Shown here: positions 8,609 through 18,573 of the stretch, piece by piece
Numbering within the stretch: the stretch's first letter is position 1
Layout of the letters: the number at the start of each line of letters is the position of its first letter
NCBI GenBank assembly: GCA_000149225.2
Contig: CM000692.1
Location: forward strand, 1,240,001 to 1,304,000
Direction: 5' to 3'
DNA from: Lachancea kluyveri NRRL Y-12651
Lineage: Eukaryota; Ascomycota; Saccharomycetes; Saccharomycetales; Saccharomycetaceae
DNA length: 64,000 nt
Position numbers and translations under genes: made by a program
The notes under the pieces: generated by a model
What the model was told of the DNA's origin: nothing
Databases searched by the model: none
Seen by the model: the letters and a program-made list of their open reading frames with translations, nothing else

Positions 8609-10768
8609 TCAGTTTTGTAAGCTCATCAACGCGGCTGCTTCCTGGTACGCCTCGGAGTTTGCGAACTTCGGCATCGAGTCCATCTTCATCAATCTATACA
8701 TCCTTTTGGCAACTGTATCAAGTAATGGAAATAACTGTCTCAATACCTTTAAAGTATTAGAAACAAGTTCATCCGTTGGTGTGGGCGGGATTTGGAAAAA
8801 TTCAGAACTACAGGTGGGTGCATTGCTACTCTTACCTCCCAAGTCCAGTGGTTTAGGCTTCGGGCCCCTGCTAGTCGAATACCTTAGCGGCTGAGGTAGC
8901 TTTAGATCGCCAAATGATATAGCAGTTGGCTGCTTTAGTGTAATATGAGGAACCGAAGTACTTGCTGTATTACTTGAAATCCCGCCAGCGTCCAAATTGA
9001 GATCATTTTCAAGCATAGAGATGGCCCCGGGGAATAAATTGGATAATGGCGACTGGGGGTGTAGCATAACTTTGTTGATTGATTCCCTTAAGTCATGATC
9101 TATATTCAGTTGACAAGGGGCACCGATGACAATATAGGAAGAGTATATGTGATAAGCTATCGCTAAGCATTCATTGGCCTGTTTTATTAATGCAGAGTTA
9201 ATGGTGTTTGATATATTACTTTCTGATGGCCTTTGGCTGCGAAGTTTCATCCTGTTACACTTAGTAATATTCCTTGACTCAATCAGCTCTTTCAAGACGG
9301 TCATCCTTTTCAAAAACTTTTTGATTTCAATATAGACGTCAAGGTTCTCAACACAAAACTCTTTCTCTAAATGTGTTCTAAACAGGTATCTCATACCGGG
9401 ATCTCGCAAAATTTCATTCAGATCCAGTACAGCTTGTTGGTTAAAATTTAAATAAGTTTCTTCGGAATCTGAAGTAGACGTCTGATCTAAGGATTTGGTC
9501 TCATCTCCTATGATGTAACTACCCGTAAAAGCGAAAGTTGTGCTTATTACACTTCGTTTTGGCATTTCAATTTTCAAGCCAGAAGAGTTGTGAATTGAAT
9601 TTTTAACACCCGATTCACTGTTCCATTGAACAATATCCCTGCCAGTTTTTGACAGAGTATAATAGGACTGCTTGTTAACGTGGAATTTCTTTTTCGTGTT
9701 TTCTGATGGTGATAGTAAAATTGGAACTATTAGTCCATGCTTTAAAAAGAGTGATGCAATCGAGACTGCTTCTTTTGGATGCATGATATCAGTACAGTCC
9801 ATCAACCACTGCCAAAGAGCCTTTGTAGTAAAGCAGTAATCAATAGTTGTCTTATGTTTTCCAAAAGGTTTTGCCTTGCTCAATCTCAGGCCAGTTCCAG
9901 AAACATAGTACTGGACATGTGCGTCTGAGTCTGGATTGGTGAAGTATTTGTGTGCCAAAGGTGATTGGCGACCTTCGTCATGTAGTTCCTGATTGTTTAG
10001 ATCACTAGAAACGTCTGTATCTCGAGGAACAACGGCACTGCTACTTGGGAGAACTTCGTTAAAGTTACATTCGAGATTCTCGAAGGTGAACGTATCGTCA
10101 CTACATTCTATCAGCGTGGACAACGCTGGCAATTTGTCGCCTACGCTTGTCGGTGACCATACATTTGGATGGGAGCCCATCAGCTTAATAAATAAAAGGT
10201 GGATGAAATAATCACTATGAATAATAGAGTCTGTGACTGAGCTCCTTTCAAATGTAAATAATTCCATGGAGTTGAGGTTCGACTTCAGGATGGGAGGAAT
10301 GCTTTTTAAACCAACATGACGAACATATTTTCGTAAAATTGCCACTCCCTTTGGAGTTGGTTGCAAAAGCACTCTTTCTTTGGGCTCATCTCTCGTCCGG
10401 TCAGCTGGTGTATGTAGCAGCTTCGCATCCATAAACGTTTTCAACAAACTATACGCAAGATCGCTTTTGATTGCGTAAGAAATGGTCATAGTGGTGGCAT
10501 TCATATCCACATACAACTTTAAATCATTCATTTTTGATACAGCCTCTTGAACAGAAAATGAAAAAGGGAAACACTTGGTAAACGGTGCGAATAATCGCCT
10601 GCTATTTTCTTTAGGGGCTTCTGTCAATTCTAAACATACTAAAAGAGCTGAGAAAATATCCTTCAGCTCTCCAGTAAATATCAACCCATTAGGCGTGCGA
10701 CTAAAGCTCTTAGAAGCCAGTTCGTGAAGCATACGCTTTGAATCAGAGTTATTATTTATTTGCGTCAT
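8609..10768 (-). CDS. SST2: Sst2, RGS protein that switches off pheromone signalling
   Basis: Sst2 is the GTPase-activating protein for the mating G-alpha Gpa1 and mediates recovery from pheromone. This 719-residue protein (S. cerevisiae 698) has the DEP-containing N-terminal half (blocks FERSSVTDSIIHSDY near 174 and TTKALWQWLMDCTDIMH near 330), which in S. cerevisiae binds the tail of the receptor Ste2. The RGS domain begins near 447 (DPGMRYLFRTHLEKEFCVEN), is split by an insertion as in Sst2, and ends with a C-terminal helix. The start ATG at 10768 gives MTQINNN then LHELASKSFSRTPNGLIF, matching the Sst2 N-terminus. It is convergent with GCD11. The promoter contains three pheromone-response elements (separate entry), so pheromone induction is likely. 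Confidence 0.97.
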   Translation of the reverse strand: MTQINNNSDSKRMLHELASKSFSRTPNGLIFTGELKDIFSALLVCLELTEAPKENSRRLFAPFTKCFPFSFSVQEAVSKMNDLKLYVDMNATTMTISYAIKSDLAYSLLKTFMDAKLLHTPADRTRDEPKERVLLQPTPKGVAILRKYVRHVGLKSIPPILKSNLNSMELFTFERSSVTDSIIHSDYFIHLLFIKLMGSHPNVWSPTSVGDKLPALSTLIECSDDTFTFENLECNFNEVLPSSSAVVPRDTDVSSDLNNQELHDEGRQSPLAHKYFTNPDSDAHVQYYVSGTGLRLSKAKPFGKHKTTIDYCFTTKALWQWLMDCTDIMHPKEAVSIASLFLKHGLIVPILLSPSENTKKKFHVNKQSYYTLSKTGRDIVQWNSESGVKNSIHNSSGLKIEMPKRSVISTTFAFTGSYIIGDETKSLDQTSTSDSEETYLNFNQQAVLDLNEILRDPGMRYLFRTHLEKEFCVENLDVYIEIKKFLKRMTVLKELIESRNITKCNRMKLRSQRPSESNISNTINSALIKQANECLAIAYHIYSSYIVIGAPCQLNIDHDLRESINKVMLHPQSPLSNLFPGAISMLENDLNLDAGGISSNTASTSVPHITLKQPTAISFGDLKLPQPLRYSTSRGPKPKPLDLGGKSSNAPTCSSEFFQIPPTPTDELVSNTLKVLRQLFPLLDTVAKRMYRLMKMDSMPKFANSEAYQEAAALMSLQN

Positions 10769-11474
10769 TGATATCGAAGTATATTTCAGAGCGGTAAAGA
10801 CAAATAACGAAAAGTCTTGAGACTATAACAGAGAAATTTTTGTGTGAGCTCTTCTAAAGGTAAAGAACATTTGGGATTTTATATTACAAGGCTAAAGAAT
10901 AAAACCTTCGTTTCATGTGTTTCAAAGTTAGACTAAACATGCTTTTGTTCTTGTCTGATGATGAAACATAAAGTGCACGAAGCCTCAAAAAGTTAGCCAG
11001 ATCTCTATCAACGAAACGGAGTTGGGAAAATTCAACAACGACCAAAACGTCAGCGTCAGACAACGGAAAGTATGTATGGTGTATAGGTTTTATAATCGTA
11101 CACTGTTATTTCATGTGTAGGAATTTCGGTCTCTTCTAAAAAAAGTGGTGTATGGGTGGAAATTTGGTTAAAGGATAATAGGATTCTCGTATAACTGTAG
11201 CAACACAATTTCAATTAATGGGAAAATTGGATGCAACTACCGCACTGCTAAACGTTGCTCTCCTATAAAGGCACCGTTTTAGTTATCTGAAATTTCCTTT
11301 ATACCATTCTTAAAGAATTGTTTTCGTACTCGAATGCTGCAGCCAATTCTTCTATTAATCAGTGAGCAGTACGTTTGTGGTGTCCCTTCAGACATTCGTA
11401 ATACTCGTCTCATACTTACCGGTAATGCACGGTAGATGATAAATTTAATTTTTTCTACATAAGTGACACATGGT
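10769..11474 (-). promoter_or_regulatory. SST2 promoter with clustered pheromone-response elements
   Basis: 706 bases between BUR1 and SST2. A perfect TGAAACA (Ste12 site) lies on the minus strand at 10918-10924, a one-mismatch TGAAACG on the minus strand at 10909-10915, and a perfect TGAAACA on the plus strand at 10962-10968. All three fall 140-200 bases upstream of the SST2 ATG. Clustered Ste12 sites in mixed orientation are the normal signature of pheromone-induced yeast genes, and SST2 is one in S. cerevisiae. The rest of the region (11000-11474) shows no gene. Confidence 0.7.
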
Positions 11475-13373
11475 TCAATACCAATCTGCCATATTATCAG
11501 ACGCCGGGTTACCTGGCTTGCTGCGATCTCTCCTCTTAAAACTGCCCTTATCTGGCAGTTCTTGCAATTGCGAAATTGACTTACCATCGATCTTGGAACC
11601 ATTCCTATCCTGAGAATCTATTTTCGCACCATCTGTTTTATGCTCAACAGTAGATTCTGCAGGGCGGGCGGGCAGGCTTCCAAGCCTACCATTGGCAGAA
11701 GTTCCTCGCGGACGGCTATCTGGCCTGAAGCCACGCTCTTGTTGGTAAGTAGATGTCACAGGGTTACCAGCATCTCTTGATCTTCTATTGTGAGGAGCTG
11801 AGGAATACGATGGAGCGTAATTCGTTGGGTCTCTATGTCTGGATCCGGAAGGTATATGTCGGTCTACTCCTCCGCTATACCGGGAGCCAGCAGTAGAATG
11901 CGATTTTTGTCCTCCATATCGGCTTGTTGTTCTGGTGTTACCGTGGTAGGCATTGTAAGTGTTATGGTTCCTATGGAAGCTTTGATCGTTATACCGATCA
12001 ACGGGAGGAACGTACTTTGAAATTCTCGGTAACACATTCTTTTCCTCACTTGGACCCGACAAGGGAGTCCTATCAGCTTTGGGCCCTCTGGGCAGCTGTA
12101 CTAATTGAGGAGCCCCAGGAGTGGTTGACTTCTCAAGAACGTGGCCCTGTGGTGCCGGAGGGGGCTGCTGAGTCATAGACTGATTTAGCTCCTGCTTGTA
12201 CCTTTTGATATCAGCCTCATGACTTTCTTCACAGGGCAAGTTCAAGGTCTCCGTAGGTAAAGGATCCTGTGAAAAGAACTGATGCTTACTTGCTGCCATG
12301 GCCGTGAGTCTCTTGTAAGGGTCTAACGCCAACAGTTTCGAGAGTAAATCCAATCCCGTACCATCTAAATACTTATCGAACCTCTCGTTCAAGGTACTTG
12401 AGTAACTGGTTCTGGTCAATTCTGAACCGGGTAAATACTTGGCTAGAGGCCATTCTTCCTCATCCGGTGTACCTACCAGTTTGAAAATTACATGTCCCTG
12501 GTCAATATCACTAGCACCTTGTAAAATCGGTTTCTTTTCAAAGAACTCAGCAAACACACACCCCACTCCCCACATATCAACGGCAGTGGTATAATTTTTA
12601 TCTCCTAATACTAACTCTGGTGCACGATACCACCTAGTTACCACAACAGACGTGTATTTAGCATCGAGACCTGCTCCACCTGGATATTTCAAGTTTGGGG
12701 GAGCACCGTAGTAATTTCGGGCAAGCCCAAAGTCTGCAATTTTTAATACACCTTTATGATCTATCAAAATATTGGCAGCCTTAATGTCTCTATGCATAAA
12801 TTTTTTGCAGTGAATATAGTTGATGCCTTCCAGTAACTGCAACATCATATTTTTAATGTCTCTCATTTGTAGCTCAATTCTTGGATTGTGCAAAATACCC
12901 GAAAGATCAGCAACCATATATGGCAAGATCATGTAAAAAGATTTTGCTGACTGAGCTTGTGGCACAGACGTTGTATCCTTGTTTGCGTTGGGAGGTGTGT
13001 CGTAAACCATCTCGATTAATTTTATTACATTTTTGTGATTTAGCCGTCTCAAGATTGTGATTTCCCGTTGCGCAGTAATAGGGAACAAATCATTTTCTGC
13101 TTTTACTATAATTCTTTTCATTGCAACCTGCCGTTGAGTCTCTAAATGTATGCCCCTGTAAACTTCACCGAATGTGCCCTGGCCCAACTTCTTTTCCTCT
13201 TTATAGTGACCCGCAAACTCAGTGACACCGTAAACTCTCTCGTTCTGTCTTGCCTTCAGCTCAATATACTCTAGACCAGTGCGAGGGTCCTTAAGCACAG
13301 GTGGAGTCTGTCTAACTTTCCCAATTTTGTACTTGAAATCTAATTTCCTTGGTGTGTCATCGCTAGCACTCAT
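11475..13373 (-). CDS. BUR1: Bur1 (Sgv1) cyclin-dependent kinase
   Basis: Bur1 is a CDK9-like kinase that, with cyclin Bur2, phosphorylates the RNA polymerase II CTD linker and Spt5 during elongation. The first ATG is at 13373 ([10 protein letters not shown]), giving 632 residues; the frame is open a few codons further but without an ATG. Visible kinase motifs are the glycine loop GQGTFGEV (65-72), the ATP lysine in VAMKR (about 86), the cyclin-binding helix PITAQRE (about 98-104), [20 protein letters not shown] and the T-loop [13 protein letters not shown]. The region after about 370 is a disordered Arg/Ser/Pro/Tyr-rich tail ending in ADWY (S. cerevisiae ends in ADLY). BUR1, ORC4 and TIF3 are consecutive here and in S. 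cerevisiae (YPR161C-YPR163C). Confidence 0.96.
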   Translation of the reverse strand: MSASDDTPRKLDFKYKIGKVRQTPPVLKDPRTGLEYIELKARQNERVYGVTEFAGHYKEEKKLGQGTFGEVYRGIHLETQRQVAMKRIIVKAENDLFPITAQREITILRRLNHKNVIKLIEMVYDTPPNANKDTTSVPQAQSAKSFYMILPYMVADLSGILHNPRIELQMRDIKNMMLQLLEGINYIHCKKFMHRDIKAANILIDHKGVLKIADFGLARNYYGAPPNLKYPGGAGLDAKYTSVVVTRWYRAPELVLGDKNYTTAVDMWGVGCVFAEFFEKKPILQGASDIDQGHVIFKLVGTPDEEEWPLAKYLPGSELTRTSYSSTLNERFDKYLDGTGLDLLSKLLALDPYKRLTAMAASKHQFFSQDPLPTETLNLPCEESHEADIKRYKQELNQSMTQQPPPAPQGHVLEKSTTPGAPQLVQLPRGPKADRTPLSGPSEEKNVLPRISKYVPPVDRYNDQSFHRNHNTYNAYHGNTRTTSRYGGQKSHSTAGSRYSGGVDRHIPSGSRHRDPTNYAPSYSSAPHNRRSRDAGNPVTSTYQQERGFRPDSRPRGTSANGRLGSLPARPAESTVEHKTDGAKIDSQDRNGSKIDGKSISQLQELPDKGSFKRRDRSKPGNPASDNMADWY

Positions 13374-13614
13374 TATTTGGGTACTTATGTTCAATTATTA
13401 TAAACAAAACAAGGACAACACTTCCTTGTTGAACCAAGATATATGTTGTTTCTTTGACAGTGACGTTCCTCCCACTTCTTGCAAAAAATTTCATCTTCGT
13501 TAAATATGATAAAAATCGTACATGCGTACACTAATGATGGTGCTCCTCTGGCAAAATGTTTAAGAGGATTATTATGTAAAATGAGGGAAGCGGAGCCACA
13601 ACTAGCCACACGGA

Positions 13615-15630
13615 TCACAGCTGGGTCCAACTGTGATACATAGAAGAAGATGGTAAAGCTCTTCTGAGTTCTTGTAGAGTGATTTGTAGCTGGTACATTC
13701 TCAAATCAAATGGAATAGTTGTACCAGTGGTGTGATAGTTACTGGCTTGGAACGCCGCTTGCGCAGATACTCTTAAACCAACAGCACCTTTCTCTGACAA
13801 AAAATTTAACTCAACAATGTTTTCCCATACATTCTTGATATCCTTCTTGTTCCATATCCTGATTGTATTCTCAATTGTAATCCCGCCCTTAATTGAAGGA
13901 GGCAAAGTTGGCATCTTGCTATTAATGGTTTTGATCATTTTCGAATACTCTTCGTAGGCCAAGTTGAAATTAACCTGATCTTCGTTTTTCAAAGAAACAC
14001 GTGCAGCTGCTAGCAGAATCAACAGCTCCAAATCAGATAGCGATTTCACTTTTGCCGTTAAACTGCTTTGCAGCTGGTTAACGTTATACGCTGTCATCAT
14101 GGTACATGCATCCAAAGCAGTCAAAAGTGTACCTTCAGACTGCTCTTTGGAAACCAATAAAGTCATGCTGTTCTTCAAACGGACAATGTCACGAAAAGTT
14201 TCAAAATTTGTTTTAACTAGAGTAGACAGATTTGACCTATCATTGTCTAGGAGGGCATCAATTTTTTTGTTCCAATTGAAGGCAGTAGCGTTATCCATTT
14301 CTACTGTCAATAAGGTTTTGAATGCACACGTAAATTCTTTCAGGCTTTTCGCCTGCGGGACCACGATTATACGTTGGGAGAATCTGCTCCTGACTCTTTT
14401 TTCCAAAAATTCCAAAATATTCAGTTTTGTGGTACAACCTAGAATACAAACTGGAACACGGGCATGTTCAACCATATCAAATAAATTATAGAGCAATGTC
14501 TGTCTCACGGGGCCAGCGAATGTGTCGATTTCATCAAAAATAAAAATCACGGAAACTTTGCCTGCTCTAGATGATGAAAAGGCATGCGTTTCTGCATGTT
14601 TCATGTTAATAGCACTAGAATCTAAGACTTTTAGAATTTTCTCAAACACCTCAGTCAAGGAGCCCGAGCTAATCTCAATACTTGTATCTTTCCCGGATTC
14701 CTTATCGTTATTCAATTGCTGCAATTGGGTTTCAAGTTGGGTGGCTATACTATTGATTGCGGCTTGCTCAGTATGGATAAGACCGTTTAATCTAATCGTG
14801 ACGAATTGCTGATTATACTTACCTGAAAGCAAAGCCAAGTGGTGATTAATCATTGCTGTTTTGTAATAACTTCTTGGTGCCACAAGAATTGCAGAATGAC
14901 TTTCTTTTTGAATAACAGATTGCTTAAGTATTCTTTCAACTTCATCGTAAGCATCCATAATGAAGCCTGGGAATTTAGTATTTTTTGGAGGCAATGTGTT
15001 ATTTAGCTGGCGCAACAAATGTTCTTTGAACTCCTCAAATTGAACATCGTGATTTGATTTTGTGGTTCCATTACTTCTTTGTTTATTAAAAGATACGTCT
15101 TCCCGTACACTCTTGGTGATCAATCTCATTCTTTTTAATTTCCTAAGTTGTTCCGAATCCATAACCCTATCCTCCAAATAATCTGCATTCTCAACCCGTG
15201 TGTCAGTTGGAGAACTGTTGACATTTTTTTGAATGGTAGTATGATTTGTAATTAGACTAATATCATTCGAAACACGTTGCTTCCCTTTGTTGTCTTGTTC
15301 TGTATGATTGTTGGGTGTAGTGGTATCCAATATTTCTGGTACATACTCTCTCTTTACATTTTCTTTCAGTTCTACACTCGTGTCTCCTAAAGATTCAAAT
15401 TGGGGCTTATCTGCTTGTTCATTCTTACATTCCTCGACTTTTCTGCTCGGCAACACACTCTTCAATGCTCTTCTATTTCCTTTACTACTTAACTGTTTTG
15501 GAATAAGCTTTATCTTTTTCAAAATACTTTGTTGTTCGTGGTCTATTCCAACATCTTGAATAATTTTACCAGACTCTACTTTTTGAGCAGACTTGCGGAT
15601 TGGTCCAAACTCTTGATCAATCGAATCCAT
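13615..15630 (-). CDS. ORC4: Orc4, origin recognition complex subunit, with a Rif2-like N-terminus
   Basis: Orc4 is an AAA+ subunit of the complex that marks replication origins and loads MCM. The AAA+ core starts near 230; the Walker A region is degenerate (APRSYYKT, 251-258; S. cerevisiae GPRQSYKT), Walker B is VIFIFDEIDTF, and the protein ends in YHSWTQL, like S. cerevisiae Orc4. It is 671 residues against 529, and the extra length is N-terminal. Residues 1-50 (MDSIDQEFGPIRKS, then KIIQ and IKLIP) align with the start of S. cerevisiae Rif2 (MEHVDSDFAPIRRS, then KIVK and LNLVP), the MIN/BAT region that restrains MRX at telomeres. RIF2 is the WGD duplicate of ORC4 and sits beside SST2 in S. 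cerevisiae, exactly this locus. A second, similar basic motif (LKRMRLITKSV) lies near residue 164, after an internal Met157 from which the protein would look like modern Orc4. Confidence 0.96.
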   Translation of the reverse strand: MDSIDQEFGPIRKSAQKVESGKIIQDVGIDHEQQSILKKIKLIPKQLSSKGNRRALKSVLPSRKVEECKNEQADKPQFESLGDTSVELKENVKREYVPEILDTTTPNNHTEQDNKGKQRVSNDISLITNHTTIQKNVNSSPTDTRVENADYLEDRVMDSEQLRKLKRMRLITKSVREDVSFNKQRSNGTTKSNHDVQFEEFKEHLLRQLNNTLPPKNTKFPGFIMDAYDEVERILKQSVIQKESHSAILVAPRSYYKTAMINHHLALLSGKYNQQFVTIRLNGLIHTEQAAINSIATQLETQLQQLNNDKESGKDTSIEISSGSLTEVFEKILKVLDSSAINMKHAETHAFSSSRAGKVSVIFIFDEIDTFAGPVRQTLLYNLFDMVEHARVPVCILGCTTKLNILEFLEKRVRSRFSQRIIVVPQAKSLKEFTCAFKTLLTVEMDNATAFNWNKKIDALLDNDRSNLSTLVKTNFETFRDIVRLKNSMTLLVSKEQSEGTLLTALDACTMMTAYNVNQLQSSLTAKVKSLSDLELLILLAAARVSLKNEDQVNFNLAYEEYSKMIKTINSKMPTLPPSIKGGITIENTIRIWNKKDIKNVWENIVELNFLSEKGAVGLRVSAQAAFQASNYHTTGTTIPFDLRMYQLQITLQELRRALPSSSMYHSWTQL
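15481..15630 (-). other. Rif2-like MIN/BAT segment encoded at the 5' end of ORC4
   Basis: Codons 1-50. Shared with S. cerevisiae Rif2 at equal numbering are Phe8, Pro10, Ile11 and Arg12, with acidic residues at 5 and 7, a K-I-hydrophobic step at about 22-24, and a basic L-x-L-x-P step near 41-44. The Rif2 sequence used for comparison is from memory. Phe8 and Pro10 are, as I recall, residues needed for Rif2 to inhibit MRX. Confidence 0.8.
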
Positions 15631-17391
15631 ATAGGTTTAGTGAATCACCTATTAGTGTTTGACTGACGGAAATTACAGCTAAAATCAGGTTTTGATTGCC
15701 TTTATTCAACAATGTCGTACAAGAGTATATATATATATATGATGATGAACGAAAACACTCTCATGGTGTATACATTGACTTATGCCTTATATAGAAGCAA
15801 GACCATAATCCGAAAAGTGTGTCCAACTTTCTTATCCAATTAGTTCTTTTTATTCTCTTTAGAACAAATCTAGCTGGTAAATATTTCATTGTAGTCACTA
15901 ACGATTGCTTGTCATGCCTTTTAATTCAAATATGGATATCATTTGGTAGGTTCACCTTTTGAAACTAGGCATAAAATATGTGGTAGCAGCTGTTTCATAA
16001 ATTAATGTAACTTGAAACTTTAAGTAGAAATATACGTCTCTACTCATCGGGCCCAAAAAAAAAAAGGAAGGGAAAAGAAAGGACAATTATTAGATAGTCC
16101 TTTAAAGTTTATGGGATCTTGGGCTTCAAAACGTAGATTATAGCTTACAAACTCAGAGTTATAATTCCCGTTCGGCTAGATATCTGGTAGAGCGGGTATT
16201 TCTATATGTACTTTAGTCGACATAACGTCCTGGGAGCTACTAGTTTGTGATAATTTTTATTTGTTGTCCTCAACTCTAATACACTTCTCAGTAGGCGCAA
16301 CTGCATCGGAACTTTCTAAACCGTATATACTATCAACAGCCAAAGTATCAACAAAATATACGTATCAATAAAAATCAACATTCAATTAGGAATTTGAAGT
16401 TCCAAAAATGTCTTTCCAAATTAATCATAAACTATATTCTGCGCAATACTTAATGTAATGAACAATTAAAGAAAATCTGGTATATCAACGTTCGGCCGAA
16501 CCAGATTTTAGCTCTTTAAATGAAGAGCATATCTTTGACGAAATCAACTAAAGCGGTGATTTTTATAGACCTGTTTTGAGACAAAATGGGTGGTGTTAAG
16601 ATGCACTACTTAATTATCAAGATCTCCTGAGACAGCTGCCCTTTACTTAAGTTCACTACTCGAATCATGTGTATATACTGTTCCCCAGGCATTTTTAACA
16701 CATCTAATTCGACAGAGGATCGTATTTTTACTTTAATTTCTGTATAAATCCTATCAGTAACCTGCTAGATAAAAAATAATACCTGCTGATAACAACCACT
16801 CTCAGATATAGCGGTATTAAAAATCAAATATAAAGGTACTAAAAGGTGCCTGAAAAACCAAGATAAAATAGAATATCTGATGTTAATGCATCAAATACAG
16901 TCCCATATCTATTTATCGATAACAAGCGGTACACGAAAGGAGATTATTAAAATACAACACGCGATCCCGTACAAGTTTACCAAGCCTTCTCATCTCTCCC
17001 CAGAAGTGGCAAATTGAAACGCTCGTTATAAGAATGATACACAAAAGGAAAGGCGCTCACCTTCTCATATGCAGTTCCTGTTTTGATAAAGAGTAAAATT
17101 AGCTAAGCAGTAAGTGTAAAATTCAACAGAAGGACCAAGATGAACCATAAAAAAGATTATTCGAAACATTGTTTGCGTCTAGAGTACAAAATATACATAT
17201 AGTAGAGAGTATAACCATTACTCAAACATTAGAGCACAAAGACTAAAGCGTAAAAACCAAAACGATTCGTTCCATTTTTTATTTTATTTTTTTCTGTTTT
17301 TTATTTTTATTTTTATTTTGGTTTACTGCTGTCCTCGTGTCAGATTGTTATTCTCAACTTTTTCTTTTATTGTAAACTCAAATTAATGTGT
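15631..17391. other. 1.76-kb gene-free region between TIF3 and ORC4
   Basis: Both flanking genes are on the minus strand, so the right end holds the TIF3 terminator (T-rich plus-strand tract near 17275-17330) and the left end the ORC4 promoter (a TA-repeat near 15727-15740). No ORF, tRNA or spliced gene is visible; I found no GTATGT/TACTAAC pair. The centre contains an inverted repeat at 16472-16509 that overlaps a perfect 12-base palindrome GTTCGGCCGAAC (16490-16501). No centromere CDEIII core (TTCCGAA) was seen. Confidence 0.5.
16472..16509. repeat. Inverted repeat overlapping a CGGCCG palindrome
   Basis: Arms AAAATCTGGT (16472-16481) and ACCAGATTTT (16500-16509) are perfect reverse complements, 18 bases apart. 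Overlapping the right part is a perfect 12-base palindrome, GTTCGGCCGAAC (16490-16501). CGG half-sites are the usual targets of Zn2Cys6 regulators, but no specific factor can be named. Confidence 0.6.
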
Positions 17392-18573
17392 TTATTTTTT
17401 ACCAACAACTTCCCATTCACCATCATCTGTTTCAAGTGACAGTTGAGCGGCAGACTTTTCTAGCTTAGTGACGTTCACATCATCAGATTTAGCAGGCTTT
17501 TGTTGTTGTGGTTGCTGGTGTTGTTGTGGTTGTTCATGCTCTGGTTCGTCATCTTCGACAGCCAAGACTTCAAAGGCAGACTTTTGAATCTTTGGCTTTT
17601 CTTCAGCAGCAGGAGCAGATTCAAATTTGGATCTTCTAGGCTTTTGTTGTTGTTTTTGTTGTTGTTGTTGGCCAAAGTTAGAGCCTCTGGCGGAACCCCA
17701 ATCCAATTGAGGCTCGTCACTTCTTGGCTTTCTCTCTCTTCTTGGCTGTTGGCTGAAGTTGGCACCTCTGACAGCACCCCAGTCTAGATCAGGTTCTTCT
17801 CTTCTTGGTTGTCTTTCTCTTGGAGCTTGGAAGTTGGAGCCTCTGGCAACACCCCAGTCTAGATCAGGTTCTTCTCTTCTTGGTTGTCTTTCTCTTGGAG
17901 CTTGGAAGTTGGAGCCTCTGGCAACACCCCAGTCCAAGTCAGGATCTTCTCTTCTTGGTTTAGCTGCATGGAAGTTGGACCCTCTGGCGGAACCCCAGTC
18001 AAAATCTTCAAAACTGCCACCGCCCATACGTCTATCACCTCTAAACCCGTCCTTTGGTGGAGCAGCAACGGAAACGTAAACGGTACGTTCATTTAATTTT
18101 GTAGCATTGAACTTCAAAGATTCTTCCAAAGATTTACGGTCAGCCAAAGTAACAAAGGCAAAACCCTTCAATCTAGATGGGTCGTTGAAATCTCTTGGAG
18201 CAGCGACTTCCTCAACAGATCCTGGTTGTTGTAAACCATCTTCAAACCAAGCTTTGATACCATCTTCAGAAACATCCCATGGCAAGTTGTTGATCACAGC
18301 TCTAAATGGAGGATGGTCAGGAACTGGATATTCAATACGTTCTTTTCTTTCTGGAACCAAGGAAGGGTCCAAACGAGAGCCCTTGCCGGCACCACCAGAA
18401 CCACCCATCGGTGCGAATTCTTCCAATGGGATAGTGCTGGAGGGTTTGACGGTTTGAATTGGAATGTTGATCTTGTTCAAATCAACTTCATCTTCGGCCC
18501 AGGAGTTGCCGAATGAATCGTCGTTCAAGAAGGAACTCAAGTCCATCTTCACAGTCTTCTTTGGAGGAGCCAT
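17392..18573 (-). CDS. TIF3: eIF4B (Tif3), RNA-annealing translation initiation factor
   Basis: Tif3 stimulates the eIF4F helicase and mRNA recruitment to the 40S subunit. The 393-residue protein (S. cerevisiae 436) starts MAPPKKTVKMDLSSFLNDD, followed by an RRM (about 85-175; RNP-like segments FRAVINNLPWD and KGFAFVTLAD). Next come five copies of a roughly 25-residue repeat with core DLDWGxARGSNF; S. cerevisiae has seven. Two adjacent copies are almost identical in DNA, so they arose by recent unequal crossing-over (repeat entry). The C-terminal third is Gln/Lys/Glu-rich, ending DDGEWEVVGKK. Codon bias indicates high expression. It is adjacent to ORC4 as in S. cerevisiae (YPR162C-YPR163C). 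Confidence 0.96.
   Translation of the reverse strand: MAPPKKTVKMDLSSFLNDDSFGNSWAEDEVDLNKINIPIQTVKPSSTIPLEEFAPMGGSGGAGKGSRLDPSLVPERKERIEYPVPDHPPFRAVINNLPWDVSEDGIKAWFEDGLQQPGSVEEVAAPRDFNDPSRLKGFAFVTLADRKSLEESLKFNATKLNERTVYVSVAAPPKDGFRGDRRMGGGSFEDFDWGSARGSNFHAAKPRREDPDLDWGVARGSNFQAPRERQPRREEPDLDWGVARGSNFQAPRERQPRREEPDLDWGAVRGANFSQQPRRERKPRSDEPQLDWGSARGSNFGQQQQQKQQQKPRRSKFESAPAAEEKPKIQKSAFEVLAVEDDEPEHEQPQQHQQPQQQKPAKSDDVNVTKLEKSAAQLSLETDDGEWEVVGKK
17781..17930 (-). repeat. Near-perfect 75-bp tandem repeat inside TIF3
   Basis: Two 75-base units (17781-17855 and 17856-17930) encode two consecutive 25-residue eIF4B repeats and are nearly identical base for base, while the flanking repeats have diverged. 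An open antisense frame here is a by-product of the repeat. Confidence 0.85.

Noticed and set aside
17759-18079. 106-codon ORF antisense to TIF3 with repeats
   Set aside because: The repeats are the mirror image of the eIF4B coding repeats; no independent evidence.
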